In this document: in pieces, positions 32,810 through 42,205 of the stretch | How positions within the stretch are numbered: the stretch's first letter is position 1 | Layout: each line of letters begins with the position of its first letter | Source of the DNA: CAZJTL01 sp964548905 | GTDB lineage: Bacteria > Cyanobacteriota > Cyanobacteriia > Cyanobacteriales > Xenococcaceae | Assembly (NCBI GenBank): GCA_964548905.1 | Contig: CAZJTL010000002.1 | Location: 12,671-76,670 of the forward strand | Direction of reading: 5' to 3' | DNA: 64,000 nt | Translations under genes and position numbers: made by a program | The notes under the pieces: model-generated | The model's input: only the letters and a program-made list of their open reading frames with translations | The model's database searches: none | What the model was told of the DNA's origin: nothing

Positions 32810-35500
32810 ATGAGTGTAAAGGCAAGTGGTGGCAGTTCTCTAGCCCGTCCCCAACTTTATCAAACTGTACCAGTCTCCGCTATTTCAGTTGCCGAGCAGC
32901 AAGACCGCTTCTTGGCAAAAAGCGAACTTAACGAGCTAACAGCTTATTTCAATTCTGGCGCTAAGCGTCTAGAAATTGCTCAGACTCTCACCAACAATTC
33001 CGATTTAATTGTGTCTCGTGCAGCCAATCGAATCTTTACTGGTGGTTCGCCGATGTCTTATCTGGAAAAGCCACCCGTTGAAGAACCAGCAATGGCATTG
33101 GTTGGTGCAGGGGTAGCTAGCGCTCAAGCACAGGGAACTGCAACTTACGTTGAAGGTCGCTCTAATGGTGGTGGCTTATTTGGCGGTCTGCGATCGCTCT
33201 TTAGCAGTACTGGTCCAATACCTCCAGGCTTCCGAGCCATTAACGTAAGCAGATATGGTCCAAGCAATATGCAAAAATCGTTGCGCGACCTATCTTGGTT
33301 TTTGCGTTATACAACCTACGCGATCGTTGCTGGCGATCCCAATATTTTGGTAGTGAATACTCGCGGTTTGCGAGAAGTAATTGAAAATGCTTGCTCTACT
33401 GATGCTACGATTGTAGCTCTGCAAGAAATGAGAGCAGCTTCGATCGACTACTTCAGTCGCGATGTAGAAGCTAAAGAAATCGTTACTCAATACTTTGATG
33501 TATTAGTAAGCGAATTTAAAGCTCCCACTCCATCAGATAAGTTGCGCCAGCGTCCTTCTAGTGACCAGCAAGGTTTACAACTGCCCCAAAGCTACTTCAA
33601 CGCAGCACAAAGGCGGCAGAAATTTGTGATGAAGCCTGGACTATCGGAATCAGAAAAACAATCTGTAGTTAAGGCAGCATATAGACAGATTTTTGAGCGT
33701 GATATTACTCGTGCTTATAGTCAATCTATTTCCTACTTAGAGTCTCAGGTGAAAAACTGCGACATCTCAATGAAAGAGTTTGTTCGTCGTATTTGTAAAT
33801 CACCTTTATATCGGAAACAGTTCTTTGAGCCTTTTATTAATAGTCGCGCTCTAGAATTAGCTTTCCGTCATATTCTTGGTCGTGGACCTAGTTCCAGAGA
33901 AGAAGTACAAAATTACTTCTCGATCGTCTCTAGCGGTGGATTGAGCGCACTAGTAGACGCACTGGTTGATTCTCAAGAATATTCCGATTACTTCGGTGAA
34001 GAAACTGTTCCTTATATTCGCGGTTTGGGTCAAGAAGCTCAAGAATGCCGAAATTGGGGAATGCAGCAAGATCTGTTTAATTACAGCGCTCCTTTCCGCA
34101 AAGTTCCTCAATTCGTAACTACTTTTGCTAAGTACGATCGCCCCTTACCCGACCAACATGTTTACGGTTCAGGTAACGATCCTTTAGAAATTCAGTTTGG
34201 AGCAATTTTCCCGAAAGAAACTCGTAGTCCTAGTGCTGCTCCTTCTCCATTTAACAAAGATACCAAGCGTCTACTGATTCATCGTGGACCAGCTATTAAC
34301 AACCAAAATAGTAATCCTAAAGCGCGTGGCGAATTTCCTGGTACTTTGGGAGCTAAGGTATTCCGTTTGAATAACGAATTACCTGGTGCTAGCAACAGAA
34401 GCAGCATTAAGTATGCTGAAAGCTCTACTCAAGCATTAATTCGAGCTTGCTATCGTCAAGTGTTTGGACGTGATGTCTACGACGGTCAACGCCTCTCGGT
34501 GCCAGAAATCAAACTAGAAAACGGAGAGATTACTGTCAGAGAGTTTATTCGTGCTTTGGCGAAATCAGAGACTTTCCGCAGCTTGTATTGGACATCTCTT
34601 TACGTAGTTAAGGCGATCGAATATATTCACCGTCGTCTGTTGGGTCGTCCTACCTACGGTCGTCAAGAAATGAACTCCTACTTCGATCTTTGCTCTAAAA
34701 AGGGATTTTATGCCCTTGTAGATGCCATAATCGACAGCGTGGAATACGGACAAGCTTTTGGTGAAGATACTGTTCCTTACGAGCGTTATCTCACTCCTGG
34801 TGGTCTGCAACTGCGTAAGACTAGACCTGGTAGTATTGGTGAAGGCATTGGCACTAAAGTAGTAGCAGAGGAAACTCCACGCTATATCGAACTCGGTCAA
34901 GCAACATCAATTCGTACCGAACCCGAAGTTCAATTCCGCATCAATCAAGGTGTAAGCGTTAAACGCGAACAAACTAAGGTCTTCAAACTAACAAATACTG
35001 TCGATAAAGTTGCACTCAAGAATACGATCGCGGCTGCTTATCGTCAGATTTTTGAGCGCGATCTCAATCCTTATATTGTCCAAACTCAATTTACTGTTCT
35101 AGAAAGTAAGTTGAGCAACCAGGAAATTACTGTTAAGGAATTTATTGAAGGTCTAGGTTGCTCGGAACTCTATATCAAAGAGTTTTACACACCTTATCCC
35201 AATACTAAGGTAATTGAATTGGGAACTAAACACTTCCTCGGACGCGCTCCTCTAAATCAACGGGAAATTCAGAAGTATAACCAAATTCTGGCTACTGGTG
35301 GTATTCGTGCCTTTATTGGGGCAATGGTTAACTCCATGGAATACATTCAAGTGTTTGGTGAAGACGTGGTTCCTTATCGTCGCTTCCCAACCTTGCCAGC
35401 AGCTAACTTCCCCAATACGGAGAGGCTATATAATAAGCTGACCAAGCAGGATAGCGAAATTGTTGTTCCTAGCTTTGAGCCTGCCAAAATGAATGTTTAG
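32810..35500 (+). CDS. apcE: Phycobilisome core-membrane linker LCM (ApcE)
   Basis: ApcE anchors the phycobilisome core, is a terminal energy emitter and organises core cylinders. The 896-residue protein has an N-terminal phycobiliprotein-like domain (about 20-240) interrupted by a loop (about 80-150), with the bilin Cys in ENACSTD. Three linker (REP) repeats lie at about 280-405, 540-665 and 735-865, each with a YRQ(I/V)F.RD motif. Three repeats predict a tricylindrical core. It is upstream of apcA-apcB-apcC, separated by 645 bp. Confidence 0.98.
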   Translation: MSVKASGGSSLARPQLYQTVPVSAISVAEQQDRFLAKSELNELTAYFNSGAKRLEIAQTLTNNSDLIVSRAANRIFTGGSPMSYLEKPPVEEPAMALVGAGVASAQAQGTATYVEGRSNGGGLFGGLRSLFSSTGPIPPGFRAINVSRYGPSNMQKSLRDLSWFLRYTTYAIVAGDPNILVVNTRGLREVIENACSTDATIVALQEMRAASIDYFSRDVEAKEIVTQYFDVLVSEFKAPTPSDKLRQRPSSDQQGLQLPQSYFNAAQRRQKFVMKPGLSESEKQSVVKAAYRQIFERDITRAYSQSISYLESQVKNCDISMKEFVRRICKSPLYRKQFFEPFINSRALELAFRHILGRGPSSREEVQNYFSIVSSGGLSALVDALVDSQEYSDYFGEETVPYIRGLGQEAQECRNWGMQQDLFNYSAPFRKVPQFVTTFAKYDRPLPDQHVYGSGNDPLEIQFGAIFPKETRSPSAAPSPFNKDTKRLLIHRGPAINNQNSNPKARGEFPGTLGAKVFRLNNELPGASNRSSIKYAESSTQALIRACYRQVFGRDVYDGQRLSVPEIKLENGEITVREFIRALAKSETFRSLYWTSLYVVKAIEYIHRRLLGRPTYGRQEMNSYFDLCSKKGFYALVDAIIDSVEYGQAFGEDTVPYERYLTPGGLQLRKTRPGSIGEGIGTKVVAEETPRYIELGQATSIRTEPEVQFRINQGVSVKREQTKVFKLTNTVDKVALKNTIAAAYRQIFERDLNPYIVQTQFTVLESKLSNQEITVKEFIEGLGCSELYIKEFYTPYPNTKVIELGTKHFLGRAPLNQREIQKYNQILATGGIRAFIGAMVNSMEYIQVFGEDVVPYRRFPTLPAANFPNTERLYNKLTKQDSEIVVPSFEPAKMNV

Positions 35501-36145
35501 GTTGGCAGAAATATTTTAAGTTTAGGGATGTTTGCAGAAGCATCCCTAGATGTTGGCTTGAAAAGCTAATAGTTTAGCAACGTTTGTTGTTTGGCTAATT
35601 AGCTGATAGCCTCTTGCGGCTTCTTTTCTGAGGGGCAATGTTACAATCTGTTAAGAAGTCTCAGCGCAAGGTAACTAAATGCCGCAAAATAATTGGGTCA
35701 GGTTGCTGCAATAATTACTTTCTTGTACTCAGTGGGTAGCATACTTGGTCCACTCAGGACACAAAAAATTAATTAAGTTAACAAACTGCAACTTAAATCG
35801 ATTGAGAAGATTTAGTCCAGGTTAGTTAAAGCAGCGATCGCAAGCCAGTTATAATATGCCGATTTTAATTAGCTGTGGCATTTAGCTACAGTGAAAGTGC
35901 TAAAAACAAACGGCAAATCCCACAAAAGTAAGAAAAAAGCTAGTACAGGCAGATTAAAAGAGCAAATTTAGTTTACAGTAAATAGCAAAGGGAAATTATT
36001 ACCGAAAGCTCAACGCTGAAGTCTAAAATCTCAATTTCTGTCTAGAAAGCAAAATAATCTCTCTGTAGATAAAAAGAAAAGTACTATCTCATAAGAGAGT
36101 AAGCTCACATATCATCTGGTTTAATTTTTTGGGAGGAATCTACCA
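35501..36145 (+). promoter_or_regulatory. apcE-apcA intergenic region with hairpin and apcA promoter candidate
   Basis: A perfect hairpin AGGGATG (35524-35530)/CATCCCT (35541-35547) lies 24 nt after the apcE stop, without a T-run. It could attenuate or process the apcE transcript. A consensus TATAAT is at 35850-35855, predicting a start near 35862 and a leader of about 280 nt. The -35 region is weak. The apcA ATG is preceded by GGGAGGAA. No ORF seen. Confidence 0.55.
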
Positions 36146-36631
36146 ATGAGTATTGTCACGAAGTCCATCGTGAATGCTGATGCTGAAGCTCGTTACTTAA
36201 GCCCTGGCGAATTAGAAAGAATCAAAGCTTTTGTCACCAGTGGTGAAAGCCGTCTACGCATCGCTCAAACCTTAACTGAATCTCGCGAACGCATCGTTAA
36301 GCAAGCTGGCGATCGCTTATTCCAAAAACGTCCTGATGTTGTTTCTCCTGGCGGTAACGCTTATGGTGAAGAAATGACCGCTACTTGCTTACGTGACATG
36401 GACTACTATCTCCGTCTAGTCACCTATGGTGTAGTCGCAGGTGATGCAACTCCTATTGAAGAAATTGGTTTAGTAGGTGTGCGCGAAATGTACAAGTCTT
36501 TGGGAACCGATCTTGGTGCAATTGCTCAAAGCGTTCGTGAAATGAAAGAAGTTGCTACTTCGATGATGTCTGCTGATGACGCTGCTGAAGCTGCTTCTTA
36601 CTTTGACTACGTAATCGGTGGAATGCAGTAG
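36146..36631 (+). CDS. apcA: Allophycocyanin alpha subunit
   Basis: ApcA pairs with ApcB to form allophycocyanin trimers of the phycobilisome core. The 161-residue protein has the classical N-terminus SIVTKSIVNADAEARYLSPGEL and the bilin Cys in TATCLRDMDYYLR. It is preceded by a strong ribosome binding site (GGGAGGAA) and followed by apcB 64 bp downstream. Confidence 0.99.
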   Translation: MSIVTKSIVNADAEARYLSPGELERIKAFVTSGESRLRIAQTLTESRERIVKQAGDRLFQKRPDVVSPGGNAYGEEMTATCLRDMDYYLRLVTYGVVAGDATPIEEIGLVGVREMYKSLGTDLGAIAQSVREMKEVATSMMSADDAAEAASYFDYVIGGMQ

Positions 36632-36695
36632 GAATCTCTTTCCTAAATGGCGATCGATTAGTAAGGAAAACAAACAGATAAGGAAATTTAAGACT

Positions 36696-37181
36696 ATGCA
36701 AGACGCAATTACCTCAGTAATTAATTCTGCTGATGTTCAAGGCAAGTACCTAGACGGTTCTGCTATGGACAAGCTCAAAAGCTATTTTCAAACCGGTCAG
36801 TTGCGCGTTCGTGCAGCAAGTGTAATTAGCGCTAATGCAGCTAGCATTGTTAAAGAAGCTGTTGCTAAGTCCTTGTTGTACTCTGACGTTACTCGTCCTG
36901 GTGGCAACATGTATACTTGTCGTCGTTATGCTGCTTGTATTCGCGACCTCGACTACTATCTTCGTTATGCTACCTACGCTATGTTAGCTGGCGATCCTTC
37001 CATCTTAGACGAGCGCGTTCTTAACGGTTTAAAAGAAACTTACAACTCCTTGGGCGTTCCTGTTTCTTCCACCGTTCAAGCTATCCAAGCGATGAAAGAA
37101 GTTACCGCTAGCCTAACTGGTGCTGATGCTGGTAAAGAAATGGGTGTTTATTTTGACTATATCTGCTCTGGTTTAAGCTAG
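36696..37181 (+). CDS. apcB: Allophycocyanin beta subunit
   Basis: The 161-residue protein begins MQDAITSVINSADVQGKYL; the ATG at 36696 is chosen over an upstream frame start because family members begin here and the upstream part overlaps the apcA 3' end. The bilin Cys lies in CRRYAACIRDLDYYLRY, and the Asn methylated in beta subunits lies in RPGGNMYTC. It forms the core trimer with ApcA. Confidence 0.99.
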   Translation: MQDAITSVINSADVQGKYLDGSAMDKLKSYFQTGQLRVRAASVISANAASIVKEAVAKSLLYSDVTRPGGNMYTCRRYAACIRDLDYYLRYATYAMLAGDPSILDERVLNGLKETYNSLGVPVSSTVQAIQAMKEVTASLTGADAGKEMGVYFDYICSGLS

Positions 37182-37223
37182 ACCGTAGATTTGGGCAAAA
37201 TTGTATAAATGCTTGCAAGTGGA

Positions 37224-37320
37224 GGTTCGGGAAGTCCAGAGTGAGTGCTAGCTCCTTCAAGACTTAATTTCGATCGAAAAAAAGTTTTAAAGATCTAGTA
37301 TTGATTCTTGACTCCCGACC
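37224..37320 (+). ncRNA. Possible long-range RNA stem between apcB and apcC
   Basis: GGTTCGGGAAGTC (37224-37236) can pair, with two bulges, with GACTCCCGACC (37310-37320). The stem encloses about 75 nt of the 210-bp apcB-apcC spacer. Such structures between apcB and apcC could set stoichiometry by processing or partial termination. Prediction by eye only. Confidence 0.4.
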
Positions 37321-37391
37321 TTCACCGTGTTTAAAGATAAAACAAGAAAAAATTTTTTTACCTAAAAATTAGGAGAAGGAGAAATTGACTC

Positions 37392-37595
37392 ATGAGAATG
37401 TTTAAAATCACTGCTTGCGTTCCTAGTCAAACTCGCATTCGCACTCAGCGCGAACTTCAAAATACTTACTTCACCAAGTTAGTTCCCTACGATAATTGGT
37501 TCCGCGAACAGCAAAGAATTATGAAAATGGGCGGAAAAATTATTAAAGTTCAATTGGCTACTGGCAAACAAGGAGTTAATACTGGACTACTTTAA
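37392..37595 (+). CDS. apcC: Phycobilisome small core linker (LC)
   Basis: The 67-residue protein MRMFKITACVPSQTRIRTQRELQ is a typical ApcC of the CpcD-domain family. It caps allophycocyanin trimers at the end of core cylinders. It follows apcB by 210 bp and is followed by a rho-independent terminator. Confidence 0.98.
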   Translation: MRMFKITACVPSQTRIRTQRELQNTYFTKLVPYDNWFREQQRIMKMGGKIIKVQLATGKQGVNTGLL

Positions 37596-37624
37596 AAAAC
37601 TTAGGGAAGCTCAAGTTTGTGGGG

Positions 37625-37649
37625 GAGGTCGCAAAAACGACCTCTTTTT
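37625..37649 (+). terminator. Rho-independent terminator of the apc operon
   Basis: Perfect stem GAGGTCG (37625-37631)/CGACCTC (37638-37644), followed by five T. It lies 30 nt after apcC and ends the apcABC unit just upstream of ftsW. Confidence 0.9.
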
Positions 37650-37687
37650 GCTATCAATGAATTGGTAATTACTGATGGTAACGATAA

Positions 37688-38875
37688 GTGCTGCAATATC
37701 TGCGATTGCGATACATACTTCCTATTTTCGACCCACAGGTTAAAACTTGGGCGATCGAAGCGAGACTACTGCAATGGTTAACTTTCTTGTGGTTATTGGT
37801 TGGTTTGGCTGTTTTACTCTCTGCTTCCTATCCAGAAGGAGTAGCCGAACATAGCGATGGCTTTTATTTCTTTAAAAGACAATTATTATTTATTGGTATA
37901 GGTACGATCGGGTTTAATTTTTTAATTAGAAGCTCGATCGAAAAGATCCTAAAACATTCTTCTTGGTTTTTCTTCCTCTTCATTGGACTGATTCTAGCTA
38001 CTGTCATTGGTTTGGGTAGAACAGCAGGAGGTGCAACTCGTTGGATTCCCATCGGTCCTTTTGCACTACAGCCATCAGAATTTATCAAACCATTGTTAAT
38101 CCTACAAAGCGCTCGTTTATTTGGTAAATGGGAAAAACTTCAACCTTCTGTACGTCTGGGATGGTTAGGAATTTTTGCTTTTTTACTGTTGTTAATTTTG
38201 AAGCAACCTAATTTAAGTACAACATCACTATTTGGCATGACAATCTGGCTCATTGCTTTAGCGGCTGGTTTGCCATGGATGCAGTTGGGATTAACAGCAA
38301 TAGGTGGAGTTGGGGTAGCAACGCTGAGTATGTCTATCAATGAATATCAGCGCGATCGCATCAGTTTTTTCCTCGATCCTTGGGTAGATCCCCTTAACAA
38401 AGGCTTTCAATTAATTCAAAGTTTGCTGGCGATTAGTTCTGGTGGTTGGTTTGGTTCGGGATATGGATTGTCGCAGCAAAAACTTTCCTATTTACCAGAA
38501 CAATATACTGATTTTATTTTTGCCGTCTTTGCTGAAGAATTTGGTTTTATTGGTAGTGTTGTTTTATTAATGATGGTATTGACTTATGGCACGATCGCTC
38601 TAATCGTCGCGATTAAATGCCGTCAAAGAACTCATCGCCTGATTGCGATCGGCGTGATGGTCGTATTTGTAGGACAATCCTTACTCAATATTGGTGTTGC
38701 TTCGGGTGCTTTACCTACAACTGGTCTAACCTTGCCATTTTTTAGCTATGGAGGTAGTTCGGTGATGGCAAGCTTACTTTTAGCAGGATTGCTAATTAGA
38801 GTAGCTAGAGACAGCGATAAAGCAGAAATGGTGACTAAAACAACTACAAATCCTGTCAAGAATAGATCGAGCTAG
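37688..38875 (+). CDS. ftsW: Cell-division SEDS protein FtsW
   Basis: FtsW is a septal peptidoglycan glycosyltransferase of the SEDS family. The 395-residue protein has about 10 membrane segments, GGATRWIPIGPFALQPSEFIKP, and the signature ALPTTGLTLPFFSYGGSS. RodA is the alternative SEDS member. The start is GTG at 37688, 39 nt after the apc terminator. Confidence 0.92.
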   Translation: MLQYLRLRYILPIFDPQVKTWAIEARLLQWLTFLWLLVGLAVLLSASYPEGVAEHSDGFYFFKRQLLFIGIGTIGFNFLIRSSIEKILKHSSWFFFLFIGLILATVIGLGRTAGGATRWIPIGPFALQPSEFIKPLLILQSARLFGKWEKLQPSVRLGWLGIFAFLLLLILKQPNLSTTSLFGMTIWLIALAAGLPWMQLGLTAIGGVGVATLSMSINEYQRDRISFFLDPWVDPLNKGFQLIQSLLAISSGGWFGSGYGLSQQKLSYLPEQYTDFIFAVFAEEFGFIGSVVLLMMVLTYGTIALIVAIKCRQRTHRLIAIGVMVVFVGQSLLNIGVASGALPTTGLTLPFFSYGGSSVMASLLLAGLLIRVARDSDKAEMVTKTTTNPVKNRSS

Positions 38876-38879
38876 CGCA

Positions 38880-38915
38880 AGAAGGCAGAAGTCCGAAGGC
38901 AGAAGGCAGAAGTTA
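38880..38915. repeat. GAAGGCA heptamer repeats after ftsW
   Basis: Three to four GAAGGCA-type units lie immediately after the ftsW stop, before the convergent membrane-protein gene. Confidence 0.7.
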
Positions 38916-38985
38916 AAACGGTTTTAAACTCAAGTTTTTAGGTTCTTAACACTGTTGCATAATTTATGACAAGCGTGTACTAAAT

Positions 38986-39583
38986 TTATACGCTAAATAA
39001 TTCTTTACCTTCAAAATAGTCTTCATATTTTTTATAAATATTAATACCTGGAATTTCTTCTGTGAATTCTTTTGATTGATGGTATTTTTCTGATGGATAT
39101 TCTTCTTGTTCTAACGATAAATAGCTAGCCTGTGCAGCGATAGCAGCTTCAAGAAGTTTTACGCTTAGGTCTAATTTTTGATACTGATTATCACCTCTTT
39201 TCAAAGCCATTTTGATTTTAATAAATAGTAAAAATTCTTGACTGCTGAATTTATCGTGGTCGAGAGATTCTAATTTCTTGGCTAATTCTTTTAGTTCACC
39301 TAAAGCACGATTATGGATGAATTTGATATTGTCAGAAATAGGTTCTTTAGTCAGTCTACTAATCAAATCTTTGAGAATCCCAAATCTATATAAAATAAAT
39401 AAACTGATTGAACTCAGCGTTACTGGAAAACCAATTAATAGAGATAAAGGTAATGACAATAATCCCGATTTTGGTTGATTTTCGGGATTTTGAGAGATCG
39501 TCTTCGGTGCTTGCTATTGCGATATAGGAATGCAGGGTAGCAATAACAATAGCAAAAATAAATCTCTGCAATGGCTTATTCAT
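38986..39583 (-). pseudogene. Signal-peptide membrane protein gene split by an apparent frameshift
   Basis: One minus-strand frame starts at ATG 39583 (after AGGAAA) and encodes a good signal peptide ending IAIASTEDDLS. Past about 39490 this frame loses sense. The +1 frame continues as NPENQPKSG, then a membrane helix (LPLSLLIGFPVTLSSISLFILYRFG) and a soluble domain to 38986. Joined, the two give one protein of about 198 residues, and the length from 39583 to 38986 is 3n+1, as expected for one extra base near 39485-39500. The product has no recognised family. Confidence 0.65.
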
Positions 39584-39747
39584 ATTGTTTCCTAGCTCGA
39601 TCGACAATACCTAAATAATCTTAATTCTTAATGTAGAATACCCATTTATTTGCGAAAATATGGCACTGAATCTCAGATAATTTAGATAATTGTCGATCGA
39701 AACAAGGAATTAAGGGCTAGGGGTTAAATAGGGTCCCCTGTCCCCTA

Positions 39748-40674
39748 TCACTGATAAGGTGAGATTGGTGTTTGTGGAATATGTTCTGTGGTATTGATAT
39801 GAGGAAAGATGGGGAAAAAAGGTTGATGCAAACTAATTAATTGAGCGAGGGTTTTCTTGAGTTGAGTGCGAGGGACGATCGCGTCAACGAAACCATGCTG
39901 CAACAAGTATTCAGAGGTTTGAAAACCATCTGGTAATTTTTCTCTAATAGTTTGCTCGATTACCCTTCTACCTGCAAAAGCAATGGTTGCTTTAGGTTCG
40001 GCAATAATTACATCTCCTAGCATGGCGAAACTAGCTGTAACACCTCCAGCAGTGGGATTAGTTAAGACGGGAATATAGAGAAGTCCAGCACTACGATGGC
40101 GATCGAGCGCACCTGAGATTTTTGCCATCTGCATCAAGCTGAGCATCCCTTCTTGCATTCTCGCGCCACCAGAAGCACAGACGATAATTGCAGGTAAGCG
40201 TTGCTCTGTAGCGTATTCAATCAAGCGAGTCAATTTTTCACCAACCACAGAACCCATACTACCGCCCATAAAGCGAAAATCCATCACTCCCAAGGCGACT
40301 GATAAACCATCGATTAAACCAGCACCAACTTGAACTGCATCAGTTAAACCAGTCTTTTCTTGATAGTCGCGGAGGCGATCGCGATAGGCTTTGCGATCGC
40401 GAAATTTGAGGGGATCGATCGGGCTAATTGATTCAGCCAAAGGCTTCCAACTATCGTGGTCAATTAACTGAGCAATTCTTTCGTTACCATCAACGCGATG
40501 GTGATGACCGCATTCGAGACAAACTTTTTGATTAGCATTTAAGTCTTTAGTATAGGCTAAAGCACCACAAGCTTGACATTTAGTCCATAAACCGTCAGCC
40601 ACTTCTCTCTCTTGCTTTTTTTTGAGATCTGGCTCAGATTTTCTAATATTCGCAAACCAATCAAGTAAGGACAT
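39748..40674 (-). CDS. accD: Acetyl-CoA carboxylase carboxyltransferase beta subunit
   Basis: The 308-residue protein has the N-terminal zinc ribbon (CQACG ... CLECGHHH) and the carboxyltransferase core with ASGGARMQEGMLSLMQMAK and PTAGGVTASFAMLGD. It works with AccA to form malonyl-CoA for fatty-acid synthesis. It starts MSLLDWFANIRK, the family N-terminus. A DUF2007 gene lies 33 bp upstream on the same strand. Confidence 0.97.
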   Translation of the reverse strand: MSLLDWFANIRKSEPDLKKKQEREVADGLWTKCQACGALAYTKDLNANQKVCLECGHHHRVDGNERIAQLIDHDSWKPLAESISPIDPLKFRDRKAYRDRLRDYQEKTGLTDAVQVGAGLIDGLSVALGVMDFRFMGGSMGSVVGEKLTRLIEYATEQRLPAIIVCASGGARMQEGMLSLMQMAKISGALDRHRSAGLLYIPVLTNPTAGGVTASFAMLGDVIIAEPKATIAFAGRRVIEQTIREKLPDGFQTSEYLLQHGFVDAIVPRTQLKKTLAQLISLHQPFFPIFPHINTTEHIPQTPISPYQ

Positions 40675-40707
40675 AGTAGTTTTATTTATATAAATTTTTT
40701 AATTGAA

Positions 40708-40920
40708 TCAAATTTGGTCTTCCTCTGGAGGACTCAATAATAACAAAGCAACCCACTGATCCTGCGAAAGTACTTGCAGCGCGGCTTGATTACCTTGTCC
40801 GCAGTAAATACCTAAGCCAATATCGAGAACTCGACTAGGTACATCGTGAGATGCTAACAGTTGTTGCATTAATTCGGCTTCCCAGCGGGCTTTAGTAGTT
40901 TTTAGTGTTATCCAAGACAC
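40708..40920 (-). CDS. DUF2007-type small protein
   Basis: The 70-residue protein MSWITLKTTKARWEAELMQQLLASHDVPSRVLD fits the DUF2007 (GlnB-like fold, putative signal-transducing) pattern, whose role is unknown. It sits just upstream of accD on the same strand, so it may be co-transcribed. Confidence 0.75.
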   Translation of the reverse strand: MSWITLKTTKARWEAELMQQLLASHDVPSRVLDIGLGIYCGQGNQAALQVLSQDQWVALLLLSPPEEDQI

Positions 40921-40974
40921 TGAGCTTATTTTACCAGGATTGTTACTTATCTTGACAAAACTAGATAGCGGATT

Positions 40975-41793
40975 CTAGTGAACAGGGAATAGTAACTTTA
41001 AATAATTTGATAATATCTCGTTTCCCCAGAAAATTGTCAAGATTGCCCCCAAAGAAATAAAAGGGCCGAAAGGCATTGGTTGTTTGCGATCGAGGAAACC
41101 AAGGGCGATCGCGCCGATGCCAACTATTGCCCCTGTAGCGCAGGCAAAAAAGCTAGTCACCAGCACGTATTTCCATCCCAACCAAGCGCCGATCGCTGCC
41201 ATTAATTTCTCATCGGCATCACCCATTGCCTGTTTCTGCAACAAAATAGTACCGAAAATGCTAATCGTCCATAATAGCCAAATTCCCAAAACCGCACCGC
41301 CGATACCAAACATCAATTGATTGGCAATTCCTTGCCATCCCCCCATTTGCCAACCGAGAATTATCTCAAACAGCAAACCGACGACTAAAGCAGAACTAGT
41401 CAGAGAATTGGGCAAGGTCATAGTATCGAGATCGATCAGAGATAGACTCAACAACCAACTTAATAAAGCCCAATAACCAATCGTAGTTAGCCCAAAACCA
41501 AACCGCCAAAAGATAAATAAAAACAATAATCCCGTTATCGCTTCTACAGTAGGATAACGCCAAGAGACAGGAGAACGACACCAACGACAACGACCCCGCA
41601 ACCACAACCAACCGAAGACAGGAATATTTTCTGTTTTACCAAGCTGATGCAAACAATGAGGACAGCGAGAAGGAGGATAAAGTAGCGATAATCCTGCTGG
41701 TAGCCGATAAACAACCACATTTAAAAAACTGCCAATGGAAGCCCCAAAAGCAAACACAAACAAACTCGCGATCGCCGAAATTAGATTTTCCAT
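40975..41793 (-). CDS. pilD: Prepilin peptidase (type IV leader peptidase/N-methyltransferase)
   Basis: PilD cleaves and methylates type IV prepilins at the inner membrane. The 272-residue protein has about eight membrane segments, an N-terminal GSFLNVVVYRLP, the zinc-binding CPHC ... CRWC pair and both catalytic aspartates, in SLIDLDTMTLPN and AMGDADEKLMAAIG. All family hallmarks are present. Confidence 0.95.
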   Translation of the reverse strand: MENLISAIASLFVFAFGASIGSFLNVVVYRLPAGLSLLYPPSRCPHCLHQLGKTENIPVFGWLWLRGRCRWCRSPVSWRYPTVEAITGLLFLFIFWRFGFGLTTIGYWALLSWLLSLSLIDLDTMTLPNSLTSSALVVGLLFEIILGWQMGGWQGIANQLMFGIGGAVLGIWLLWTISIFGTILLQKQAMGDADEKLMAAIGAWLGWKYVLVTSFFACATGAIVGIGAIALGFLDRKQPMPFGPFISLGAILTIFWGNEILSNYLKLLFPVH

Positions 41794-41805
41794 TGGTTAG
41801 TTCAT

Positions 41806-41935
41806 GGTTCATTGGGAAAAAAGGGGATAGGGGCTAGGGACTAGGGATTAGAGAAGTCAAAAGTTTTTTACTCATTACTCATTACTCATTACTCATTACT
41901 TTTCCCCCTGCTCCCTAACCCCTAATCCCTAACCC
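41806..41935. repeat. Heptamer repeats upstream of pilD
   Basis: GGATTAG/GGGGCTA units (41820-41850), ACTCATT units (41868-41900) and CCCTAAT units (41910-41938) fill the gap. The last array runs into the stop codon of the next minus-strand gene. Confidence 0.75.
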
Positions 41936-42205
41936 CTAATAAAGATCCGACTCAATTTGTTGCAAGCGAACAAAACATTCGTTTGGCAAAAGGATGGGTC
42001 GATCGTTAAAGGTTAATTGACCCCGATGATTTTTACGGTTAATGATTACACCTAGAGGCTGTCTGGTCATTTTGGCATTGACAGAGCAATAGGTTCGATA
42101 AATTTGCCTAGCAGCCCTTAAAATTACTGGGTCTAGTAAAGGAGGAAAATCTTGATATTCTACTCTTTTTTCTTGGTATTGGTTTTTTTGTTGAAACGAC
42201 CCCAC
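41936..42205 (-). CDS. Conserved hypothetical protein
   Basis: The 89-residue protein has a GTG start at 42205 and no clear Shine-Dalgarno sequence. It contains DPVILRAARQIYRTYCSVNAKMTRQPLGVIINR, which looks like a helix-rich basic segment. I do not recognise a family. Its stop lies within a CCCTAAT-type repeat, so the C-terminus may be repeat-derived. Confidence 0.6.
   Translation of the reverse strand: MGSFQQKNQYQEKRVEYQDFPPLLDPVILRAARQIYRTYCSVNAKMTRQPLGVIINRKNHRGQLTFNDRPILLPNECFVRLQQIESDLY

Noticed and set aside
37182..37391. tRNA or CRISPR array in the apc region
   Set aside because: No TPsiC loop, acceptor stem or repeat-spacer pattern could be found; no tRNA, rRNA or CRISPR array was seen anywhere in the window.
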